From: Sulfuriflexus mobilis | Lineage (GTDB): Bacteria; Pseudomonadota; Gammaproteobacteria; AKS1 | Assembly (NCBI RefSeq): GCF_003967195.1 | Contig: NZ_AP018725.1 | Coordinates: forward strand, 682,001-746,000 | Direction of reading: 5' to 3' | Length of the DNA: 64,000 bases | Shown here: positions 57,321 through 64,000 of the stretch, in pieces | Position numbering within the stretch: the first letter of the stretch is position 1 | Layout of the letters: each line of letters starts with the position of its first letter | Translations under genes and position numbers: made by a program | Notes under the pieces: model-generated | What the model saw: only the letters and a program-made list of their open reading frames with translations | Told to the model about the DNA's origin: nothing | Database searches by the model: none

Positions 57321-58172
57321 TTAACGACTACCACCGCCAGAGACCTTTAACAGCAGGCGATCCAGCCAGCGATAAGGCAATAGACGGCGCAGGGTGCCGA
57401 ACAGGTAGGTCGGGAAGGTGACATAGTAACGGACCTGTGGGCGTTTGCTCTCCAGGGCATGGATGACGCGTCTGAGCACGGCCTCGGGCGGCAGGGTGAA
57501 GGGTGCGGCATCTCCCTCTTTTTGCAGGCGTTCTTCCATGGCCGCATAGTGCTCGCGGTAAACACTGTTTTCCGCATCGATGTGTTTTTTGAAGGCAGCA
57601 TGCGCATTATCACGAAATTTGCTGCGAATAGGCCCGGGCTCGATCAGCGAGACATGAATATTCGTGCCCGCCAGTTCCAGTCGCAGGGTATCTGCCAGGC
57701 CCTCGAGGGCAAACTTGCTGGCGTTATAGGCACCCCGCAAGGGCAGGACGACAAGACCGAGCACGGAGCTGTTCTGGATAATGCGGCCACCGCCCTGTTG
57801 GCGCATCACCGGGATGAGTTTGCGAGTCAGGGCATGCCAGCCAAACAGGTTGGTCTCAAACTGGGCGCGCAGGGCCTCACGGCTCAGGTCTTCCACGGCA
57901 CCGGGTTGCTGATAGGCACCGTTATTAAACAGGGCGTAGAGTGTGCCGCCGGTGCGGGAGAGGATTTCTTCAACGGCCTCGTCGATCGAGTCATCATCGC
58001 TGACGTCTAGCACCAGTGCCTCGAGGCCTCGCTCGGTGAGCCTCTCGACATCGGCGAGGCGGCGGGCCGTGGCAAACACGCGGTAGCCACGTTGTTGCAG
58101 ACCCTCGGCAACGCACAGGCCAATACCACTCGAGCAACCGGTAATGAGTATGCTTTTGTTATTGCTGTTCAT
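57321..58172 (-). CDS. Short-chain dehydrogenase/reductase (SDR family)
   Basis: A 283-aa protein from ATG 58172. The NAD(P)-binding motif TGCSSGIG (TGxxxGxG) is near the N-terminus, the NNGAYQ stretch lies mid-domain, and the catalytic YNASK motif follows a conserved serine (QNSSVLG). The in-frame sequence upstream to 58436 lies inside DUF1614 antisense and is excluded. Substrate is unknown. The C-terminal part resembles membrane-associated SDRs acting on lipids or retinoids. Confidence 0.88.
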   Translation of the reverse strand: MNSNNKSILITGCSSGIGLCVAEGLQQRGYRVFATARRLADVERLTERGLEALVLDVSDDDSIDEAVEEILSRTGGTLYALFNNGAYQQPGAVEDLSREALRAQFETNLFGWHALTRKLIPVMRQQGGGRIIQNSSVLGLVVLPLRGAYNASKFALEGLADTLRLELAGTNIHVSLIEPGPIRSKFRDNAHAAFKKHIDAENSVYREHYAAMEERLQKEGDAAPFTLPPEAVLRRVIHALESKRPQVRYYVTFPTYLFGTLRRLLPYRWLDRLLLKVSGGGSR

Positions 58173-58200
58173 GCCTGGAGTATAACGAGGCCAGACCTGA

Positions 58201-58869
58201 TCAGGCCAGCAGCACCGCGACAATACCGGTGATAAAGATACCGTCAAAGGTCCCGGCACCACCGATTGAGGCAATGGGTGTGCCCAGCGTACGAATGTCC
58301 TTGAAACGCAACAGGTCGGCGCCGAGCAAGACCCCCAGGGTGCCACTGACATAGGCCAGTACCGGGCTGTGTTCCGGGGCCAGTAACAGGGCCACCAGGG
58401 CGGCGCTGATCGGTGCAATAAAGATTGGCATACCAATACCTATGCCCGGCAGGGGCCGACTGATGAAACGGCAAATCAGGGTGATGATAAGGGTGGCTAT
58501 GACGATGGTGAAAAAATCCACACCGCGGGTCAGGACCAGGTAAACACTAAACAGGCTGGGCACGATCGCGCCGCCGACGTTGACGGCGATCAGGGTGCGG
58601 CCTTTGAACTCGGGCATGGCCTTGTGTAACAGCTGACGGTAAATATCCGGCACCGGCGCGGCCTGTTTGGCATCACTGCGGATGCTGAACAAGGGCAGGT
58701 TGATCAGGCTGCCGAATAACGAGGCGAATAACAGCAGGTAGGCCCCTTGTTGGGTCAGCCCGAGCTTATCAAAGGCGATACGCAGGATGCCGATCTGGAC
58801 GATGGTGATAAAAAATATCAGGAAGGCAAAGGCCAGGCCGAATTGCAGGGGGGCGGGTTGATGGTTCAC
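58201..58869 (-). CDS. DUF1614 family membrane protein
   Basis: A 222-aa polytopic protein with six to seven hydrophobic segments and conserved stretches NVGGAIVPSLFSVYL, RPLPGIGIGMPIFIAPISAAL and SIGGAGTFDGIFITGIVAVLLA, which mark DUF1614. The start is GTG 58869, overlapping the ABC exporter stop in GTGA, so the two are translationally coupled. The function is unknown; coupling suggests it works with the exporter. Confidence 0.82.
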   Translation of the reverse strand: MNHQPAPLQFGLAFAFLIFFITIVQIGILRIAFDKLGLTQQGAYLLLFASLFGSLINLPLFSIRSDAKQAAPVPDIYRQLLHKAMPEFKGRTLIAVNVGGAIVPSLFSVYLVLTRGVDFFTIVIATLIITLICRFISRPLPGIGIGMPIFIAPISAALVALLLAPEHSPVLAYVSGTLGVLLGADLLRFKDIRTLGTPIASIGGAGTFDGIFITGIVAVLLA

Positions 58870-60689
58870 GGTGTGGTCGCCTTGGCGGCTGTGGTGGCCT
58901 CGCCGCGATCCTGTTGTTGCAGTTCCCACATGTGGGCATAACGGCCCTGGGCGGCCAGCAGTTCCTTGTGGGTACCGCGCTCAACAATATGCCCCGCATC
59001 CATGACCAGGATCTGGTCGGCATCGACGACGGTTGAAAGTCGGTGTGCGATCACCAGCGTGGTGTGGTCTTCTGCGACCTCGTGTAGGGCCTCGAGGATG
59101 GTTTGCTCCGAGGCGGAATCGAGGCTCGAGGTTGCCTCGTCGAAGACGAGTATCTTGGGATTTTTTAAAATGGTGCGTGCGATCGCCACACGTTGTTTCT
59201 CGCCACCGGAGAGTTTCAGGCCGCGTTCACCGACGACAGTCTCATAGCCATCGGGCAGCGACTGGATAAAGTGATCGATGTGGGCGAGTTCCGCGGCACG
59301 GATGATCTCTTCACGTGTCGCCTCCGGGTTGGCATAGGCGATGTTGTAATACAGGCTGTCATTAAATAGCACCGTATCTTGCGGCACGATACCAATGGCC
59401 CGGCGCAGACTTAGTTGGGTGACGTCGCGCACGTCCTGGCCATTAATGAGGACGCGGCCCTCATCGACATCATAAAAACGGAACAGCAGCCGTGACAGGG
59501 TCGACTTGCCGGCCCCGCTTTGTCCCACAACGGCGAGCTTTTGCCCGGGGCGAATAGTGAAATCAATATCACTGAGGATCTCGCGCTCAGGCGTATAATG
59601 GAAACTGACGTGCTCAAAACGGATCTCACCGTCACCGACATCCAGTTCCGTCGCTGTCTCGCTATCTTCAATCTCGGGTTTCTCGTCGATGATGCGGAAC
59701 ATGAGTTCCATATCGGAGAGGGCGTGTTTGAGCTGGCTGTAAACAATGCCAAGAAAGCCGAGCGGGATGAATAACTGGATCAAAAAGGCATTCACCAGCA
59801 CCAGGTCACCGAGGCTCATCGAGCCATCGATCACGCCCTGGCTGGCAAGAAACATGATCGCAGTGACGGCACTGGTGATGATGGCGGCCTGGCCGAAGTT
59901 TAGTGAAGACAGCGTGGTCTGGCTCTTTACCGCCGCATCTTCCCACTCACCGATGGTCTTGGTGTAACGCCGCATCTCGTGGGCCTCATTACCAAAGTAC
60001 TTTACCGTCTCGTAATTGATCAGGCTGTCGATGGCTCGCGTGTTGGCCTGCGAGTCAGCACGGTTCATTTCAATGCGGTACTTCATGCGCCACTCGGTAA
60101 TATAAAAGGTGAACAGCATGTAGGCGCCAACGCTGACGGCGGTAATGATCACAAACCAGATATCGTATTGATACAGCAGGATGCCGGTGATCAGGGTGAT
60201 TTCCACCAGGGTCGGCAGGATACTGAAGACCAGATAATTCAGCAGCGAACTGACCGCGCGGGTGCCGCGGTCGATGTCGCGTGAGATCGCACCGGTCTTG
60301 CGGTCGAGGTGAAAGCGCAGCGAGAGGTTGTGCATGTGGCCAAGGACATTGCAGGCGACCTTGCTCATGGCGCCGTGGCGCACACGGGCGAACACGGCAT
60401 CGCGCACCTCGTTAAATAGGGAGCTGGACAGGCGCAACAGCCCATAGGTGAGCAGCAGCACAACGGGCAAGACCAGTTGTTGCCCCTCGGGTTGGTCCAG
60501 GACGTCAACAATTCCCTTCAGTGCCAGAGGCACGGCGACATTCGCGCCCTTGGCCAGGATCAGGGCCAGCAGGGCCAGTAATACACGGCCGCGGTAGTCC
60601 CAGAGGTAGGGGAGCAGGGCGCGAATTGTATTCACGTCATTTCGATCATCTGTGGGGAGGCGCGTGGCCCGACCGCCGTATAACATCAT
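58866..60689 (-). CDS. Atm1/HMT1-type ABC exporter
   Basis: A 607-aa half transporter: six membrane helices (about residues 25-330) and a nucleotide-binding domain with Walker A GQSGAGKST, signature LSGGEKQR and Walker B ILVFDEATSS. Stretches RAIDSLINYETVKYFGNEAHE and LKHALSDMELMF match the Atm1/ABCB7/HMT1 group, which exports glutathione-linked or metal-related compounds. ATG 60689 is used; a GTG 18 codons later (60635) could be the true start. The cargo is unknown. Confidence 0.9.
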   Translation of the reverse strand: MMLYGGRATRLPTDDRNDVNTIRALLPYLWDYRGRVLLALLALILAKGANVAVPLALKGIVDVLDQPEGQQLVLPVVLLLTYGLLRLSSSLFNEVRDAVFARVRHGAMSKVACNVLGHMHNLSLRFHLDRKTGAISRDIDRGTRAVSSLLNYLVFSILPTLVEITLITGILLYQYDIWFVIITAVSVGAYMLFTFYITEWRMKYRIEMNRADSQANTRAIDSLINYETVKYFGNEAHEMRRYTKTIGEWEDAAVKSQTTLSSLNFGQAAIITSAVTAIMFLASQGVIDGSMSLGDLVLVNAFLIQLFIPLGFLGIVYSQLKHALSDMELMFRIIDEKPEIEDSETATELDVGDGEIRFEHVSFHYTPEREILSDIDFTIRPGQKLAVVGQSGAGKSTLSRLLFRFYDVDEGRVLINGQDVRDVTQLSLRRAIGIVPQDTVLFNDSLYYNIAYANPEATREEIIRAAELAHIDHFIQSLPDGYETVVGERGLKLSGGEKQRVAIARTILKNPKILVFDEATSSLDSASEQTILEALHEVAEDHTTLVIAHRLSTVVDADQILVMDAGHIVERGTHKELLAAQGRYAHMWELQQQDRGEATTAAKATTP

Positions 60690-60816
60690 CCCATTCCTTC
60701 ATTACGTGCCCGGGCATTGTACCGAAATGCCGGGACCGTGGTAGCGACAACCGCCGCGGCAGGGTATTTATCCGGCTGTCAGGCAAGATCAAACAGGTTT
60801 GTGGGCAAAACTTCGT

Positions 60817-60822
60817 TATAAT
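60817..60822 (+). promoter_or_regulatory. Possible -10 element upstream of fmdB-DUF502-aspS
   Basis: A perfect TATAAT lies about 110 bases upstream of the fmdB ATG in the 245-base gap after the divergent ABC gene. No convincing -35 at 16-18 bases is visible (CAGGTT at best). No other feature was seen in this gap. Confidence 0.35.
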
Positions 60823-60934
60823 TGGCCGTGACAGGCTCGCCGGGAGCGAAACCCTGCGTTGAAAAGCGGATAGGCCGCCCCCATAAACCCCGAACACGGG
60901 AAGAGTGATAATTTTTGTTGGACAGGAATAAACC

Positions 60935-61186
60935 ATGCCGATTTATGAATACGCGTGTACTGAGTGCGGCCACACGATGGAGGCCTTGCAGAAAATGAGT
61001 GATGCCCCGCTGACGGATTGCCCGGTGTGTGGCAAGGCTACACTACAAAAGCAGATATCCGCGGCCGGTTTTCGCCTCAAGGGCGGCGGCTGGTATGAGA
61101 CCGATTTCAAGAGTGGTGGTAAGAAAAACGTCGCTGGCGACGGCAAGGCCTCAGGCGATAGCAAGACCTCGAGCAGTAGTAGTTAG
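60935..61186 (+). CDS. FmdB-type zinc ribbon protein
   Basis: An 83-aa protein with the zinc ribbon MPIYEYACTECGHTME (C8, C11) and CPVCGK (C29, C32), followed by a glycine/lysine/serine-rich disordered tail ending SSSSS. FmdB-like proteins are named after a regulator of formamidase, but their role in Proteobacteria is unknown. The fmdB-DUF502-aspS order is conserved in gammaproteobacteria. DUF502 starts nine bases after it. Confidence 0.9.
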   Translation: MPIYEYACTECGHTMEALQKMSDAPLTDCPVCGKATLQKQISAAGFRLKGGGWYETDFKSGGKKNVAGDGKASGDSKTSSSSS

Positions 61187-61195
61187 GCCGGCCGT

Positions 61196-61840
61196 ATGAT
61201 TCGCCGTTACCTCATCGCCGGTCTACTCGTCTGGTTGCCGCTCGGTGTGACCCTGCTGGTCTTTAAGCTGCTGGTCGGGCTGGTCGAGAACCTGCTTGAA
61301 CTGGTGCCGCCGGCCTACCACCCCGAGGCCCTGCTTGGGCTGGAGATCCCCTATCTCAATGTCATCCTGGCCCTGGTGGCCATGTTCATTGTGGTCGTGG
61401 TCACCGGGCTGCTGGCCGCCAACCTGTTTGGCCGTCAGCTGGTCGCCATGTGGGAGTCCCTGCTCGGGCGCATCCCGCTGGTACGGCCGATCTATCAGGG
61501 TGCCAAGCAGATCGCCGAGACCGTATTTTCCTCCTCCGGCAAGTCCTTCCGCAAGGTGCTGCTCATCGAGTACCCACGCAAGGGGCTATATACCCTGGCC
61601 TTCCAGACCGGCAGCAGTGCCGGTGAGGTACAGGAGCGCACCGGCGAGGAGGTCACCACGGTGTTTATCCCCACCACACCGAACCCGACCTCGGGCTTTA
61701 TCATCCTCGTACCAACTAAAGATGTGGTCGAATTGGAGATGAGCGTCGACGAGGCGCTGAAAATGATCATCTCGCTGGGCATGGTCGAGCCGAAGTGGCC
61801 GATTGAAAAACCGCAGAAACTCCCGGCAGATATTGCATAA
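61196..61840 (+). CDS. DUF502 family membrane protein
   Basis: A 214-aa protein with two membrane segments (about 7-28 and 55-80), and the conserved [20 protein letters not shown] and [19 protein letters not shown] blocks typical of DUF502. The function is unknown. The context between the zinc ribbon gene and aspS is conserved. Confidence 0.9.
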   Translation: MIRRYLIAGLLVWLPLGVTLLVFKLLVGLVENLLELVPPAYHPEALLGLEIPYLNVILALVAMFIVVVVTGLLAANLFGRQLVAMWESLLGRIPLVRPIYQGAKQIAETVFSSSGKSFRKVLLIEYPRKGLYTLAFQTGSSAGEVQERTGEEVTTVFIPTTPNPTSGFIILVPTKDVVELEMSVDEALKMIISLGMVEPKWPIEKPQKLPADIA

Positions 61841-61893
61841 CGGCCTGCAACCCCTTAAGATTCCGGCCCTTCACAAGGTCTGGGAAAAATCCA

Positions 61894-63672
61894 ATGCGAA
61901 CTCATTATTGCGGCCACGTTAACGAGAGCCTCATCGACTCCACGGTGGAGCTGTGCGGCTGGGTACACCGTCGTCGTGACCACGGTGGCGTCATCTTTAT
62001 CGACCTGCGTGACCGCGAGGGCCTGGTCCAGGTCGTCATCGACCCGGACACCGAGGCCGCCTTTGCCAGTGCTGAGACTGCCCGTAGTGAGTATGTACTT
62101 CGCATAAAGGGCCTGGTACGTCACCGTCCTGAAGGCACCGTCAACGAAGACCTGGCCAGTGGCAAGATCGAGGTGCTGGGCAAGGAACTCGAGATCCTCA
62201 ACACCGCCAAGACCCCGCCGTTCCTGCTCGACGAAGAGAGCGAGGTCCGGGAAGAGGTGCGCCTGCGTTACCGTTATATCGACCTGCGCCGTCCGGTCAT
62301 GCTGCGCAACCTGCGCCTGCGCTCCGAGGTGACCCGTGCCCTGCGTGAACAGCTGGATGCCAACGGCTTTATGGATATTGAGACCCCGATCCTGACCAAG
62401 GCCACCCCGGAGGGCGCGCGTGACTACCTCGTGCCGAGCCGTACCCACAGTGGCGAGTTTTTTGCCCTGCCGCAGTCGCCGCAGCTGTTCAAACAGCTGC
62501 TTATGGTCTCCGGCATGGACCGTTATTACCAGATCGTGCGCTGCTTCCGTGATGAAGACCTGCGCGCCGACCGCCAGCCGGAATTCACCCAGCTCGATAT
62601 CGAGACCTCGTTCATGGACGAGGAGGCGATTATGCAGATCAACGAAGACATGATCCGCAACGTCTTCGACCGCGTGCTCGGTGTGCAACTGGCCAAGCCC
62701 TTCCCGCGCATGACGCACGCAGAGGCCATCCGCCGCTTCGGTGTCGACAAGCCGGACCTGCGCATCCCACTGGAACTGGTCGATGTCGACGACCTCATGC
62801 AGGGTGTCGAATTCAAGGTTTTTGCCGGTCCGGCCGCCGACCCGGAAGGCCGCGTCGCCGCGCTGCGCCTACCCAAGGGCAGCGAGCTGTCGCGCAAGCA
62901 CATTGATGATTACACCAAGTACGTCAGCATCTACGGTGCCCGGGGTCTGGCCTATATTAAGGTTAACGATATCGCCGCCGGTCGCGAGGGCCTGCAGTCA
63001 CCGATCCTGAAATTCCTGCCCGATGCCACCATCGAGGGCATTATGCAGCGCACCGGTGCCGAGAACGGTGACCTGGTGTTCTTCGGTGCCGACAAGGCCC
63101 ATATCGTCAATGAGGCACTCGGCGCCCTGCGTATCAAGCTCGGTCACGATACCGGCCTGGTTGAAGAGGGCTGGCGCCCGCTGTGGGTGGTCGATTTCCC
63201 GATGTTCGAGAAAGACCCGGCCAGCGGTCGCCTGAATGCCCTGCATCACCCCTTCACCGCGCCAAGTTGCAGTGTTGAAGAACTGCAGGCCGAGCCGGCC
63301 AAGGCCCTGTCGCGTGCCTACGATATGATCCTCAACGGCAGTGAAGTCGGTGGCGGCTCCGTGCGTATCCACGACGCCGAGATGCAGGCGACAGTATTTA
63401 AATTACTTGGTATTAGTGATGAAGAGGCCACCGACAAGTTCGGCTTCCTGCTCGAGGCCCTGGCCTACGGTTGCCCGCCACACGGCGGTATCGCCTTCGG
63501 CCTCGACCGCCTGGTTATGCTCATGGCCGGTGCCGATTCGATTCGTGAAGTCATGGCCTTTCCGAAGACGCAGAGCGCCAACTGTCTGCTCACCAATGCG
63601 CCGTCAGAGGTGAACGAGGCGCAGCTGAAGGAGTTGAGCCTGCGGATCAAGAAGCCGGTGAAGCAGGATTGA
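61894..63672 (+). CDS. aspS: Aspartyl-tRNA synthetase
   Basis: A class IIb synthetase, 592 aa. The N-terminal OB-fold anticodon-binding domain ([23 protein letters not shown]), the class II motifs ([31 protein letters not shown], and [15 protein letters not shown] as motif 3) and the large bacterial GAD insertion are all present. Whether it is discriminating or also charges tRNA-Asn depends on residues that I cannot judge by eye. A terminator follows. Confidence 0.97.
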   Translation: MRTHYCGHVNESLIDSTVELCGWVHRRRDHGGVIFIDLRDREGLVQVVIDPDTEAAFASAETARSEYVLRIKGLVRHRPEGTVNEDLASGKIEVLGKELEILNTAKTPPFLLDEESEVREEVRLRYRYIDLRRPVMLRNLRLRSEVTRALREQLDANGFMDIETPILTKATPEGARDYLVPSRTHSGEFFALPQSPQLFKQLLMVSGMDRYYQIVRCFRDEDLRADRQPEFTQLDIETSFMDEEAIMQINEDMIRNVFDRVLGVQLAKPFPRMTHAEAIRRFGVDKPDLRIPLELVDVDDLMQGVEFKVFAGPAADPEGRVAALRLPKGSELSRKHIDDYTKYVSIYGARGLAYIKVNDIAAGREGLQSPILKFLPDATIEGIMQRTGAENGDLVFFGADKAHIVNEALGALRIKLGHDTGLVEEGWRPLWVVDFPMFEKDPASGRLNALHHPFTAPSCSVEELQAEPAKALSRAYDMILNGSEVGGGSVRIHDAEMQATVFKLLGISDEEATDKFGFLLEALAYGCPPHGGIAFGLDRLVMLMAGADSIREVMAFPKTQSANCLLTNAPSEVNEAQLKELSLRIKKPVKQD

Positions 63673-63707
63673 TGATTTCGGATTGCTGAATGATGATTTG
63701 ATGAGAG

Positions 63708-63742
63708 AGCCCGGCGTTGCCGGGCTTTTTTATTTTATTTTT
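63708..63742 (+). terminator. Rho-independent terminator of the aspS operon
   Basis: AGCCCGGC (63708-63715) pairs with GCCGGGCT (63719-63726) around a three-base loop. It is followed by TTTTTATTTTATTTTTT. It lies 36 bases after the aspS stop. Confidence 0.93.
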
Positions 63743-63781
63743 TAATGCTCAAATTTGGTGATAAATCTGAAAATTTTATCC

Positions 63782-64000
63782 TCAATGAATTTTTATCTCA
63801 TCAAAATTCAGTGCTGCGATGATGGCGTTGAGACGGCCTTGTTCACCAGTCTCTTGCGCGAGCGAGGAATTGTTATCGCCGGCGCTGCGGGCGGCGAGTT
63901 CGATTCGCTCGATGTATTGACGGTTGCACTCGGTGACGGTGTTCTTGAGCAGGTCGAGGATTTCAACAATGGCATCGGGTGACCTGACCCAGGCCTCGAT
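63782..64000 (-). CDS. Unidentified protein, C-terminal part (cut by window edge)
   Basis: On the reverse strand the frame is open from the right edge to TGA at 63782-63784 (72 residues), with no start in the window. It reads SPDAIVEILDLLKNTVTECN, then YIERIELAARSAG and LNAIIAALNFDEIKIH. It is helical and charged, with codon use like the neighbours. It is convergent with aspS. A + strand frame over the same bases is a shadow. I do not recognise a family. Confidence 0.6.
   Translation of the reverse strand: MEAWVRSPDAIVEILDLLKNTVTECNRQYIERIELAARSAGDNNSSLAQETGEQGRLNAIIAALNFDEIKIH

Noticed and set aside
63755-63982. 75-aa + strand frame after the aspS terminator
   Set aside because: The reverse strand carries a longer uninterrupted frame with better codon use; the + frame looks like its shadow.

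Overview
The window looks like chromosomal core DNA of a gammaproteobacterium, probably an environmental lineage near the Chromatiales/Xanthomonadales side. The reasons are a complete dcw (division and cell wall) cluster, LpxC and BamD (a Gram-negative envelope), ZapD/YacG/CoaE beside pilBCD, PilSR, sucCD-nadE-glnB, and bamD divergent from rluD-pgeF. Neighbour order and protein resemblance are by eye, so the exact taxon is uncertain. Most genes are moderately GC-rich. The pilin region (about 31.1-33.4 kb) is visibly AT-richer.

Layout. 1-17.6 kb: dcw cluster on the + strand, mraZ(partial)-rsmH-ftsL-ftsI-murE-murF-mraY-murD-ftsW-murG-murC-[54-aa basic ORF]-murB-ddl-ftsQ-ftsA-ftsZ, with stop/start overlaps at most junctions. 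17.9-25.3 kb: lpxC, dciA (reverse), an M23 envelope peptidase, secA, argJ and a Nudix-ThiE fusion. 25.3-36.7 kb, mostly - strand: yacG, zapD, coaE, pilD, pilC, pilB, pilA, a frameshifted remnant of the pilR 3' end, a TfpX/TfpZ-like pilin accessory gene on the + strand, pilR, pilS and a small membrane zinc-finger-like protein. 36.8-40.9 kb: sucCD, nadE, glnB. 41.2-48.4 kb: bamD diverging from rluD-pgeF, a ZIP transporter, a DUF4870-like protein, two methyltransferases, a GcvR-like ACT protein, a peptide deformylase paralogue and a PlsC-like acyltransferase. 48.4-53.4 kb: clpB behind a near-consensus sigma-32 promoter, then a three-gene module of thioredoxin/HEAT protein, kinase-like protein and PP2C phosphatase. 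53.4-60.7 kb: BrkB/YihY with an extra C-terminal winged-helix-like part, a leucine-rich-variant (LRV) repeat protein, a DUF302-like lipoprotein, a stand-alone FimV-like domain, HDOD and SDR proteins, DUF1614 and an Atm1-like ABC exporter. 60.9-63.7 kb: fmdB-DUF502-aspS and a terminator. The right edge cuts an unidentified reverse-strand gene.

How the genes work together. The first 17.6 kb builds lipid II (MurC-F, MraY, MurG, Ddl) and the divisome that uses it (FtsW/FtsI, FtsQ/FtsL, FtsA/FtsZ). lpxC, secA, bamD and the M23 peptidase extend the envelope theme. The pil block is a type IV pilus assembly and regulation locus: a sigma-54 -24/-12 element lies upstream of pilA, and PilR carries the sigma-54-contacting GSFTGA loop.

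Most unusual content: (i) a 54-aa lysine-rich ORF with a perfect Shine-Dalgarno sequence and stop/start overlaps on both sides, between murC and murB; (ii) a duplicated, frameshifted pilR tail and an AT-rich pilin/TfpX island suggesting pilin cassette exchange; (iii) three intergenic copies of an inverted repeat whose arms are tandem degenerate octamers; (iv) a thioredoxin/HEAT-kinase-phosphatase module of unknown purpose. No rRNA, tRNA, CRISPR array, insertion sequence or prophage gene was recognised by eye.
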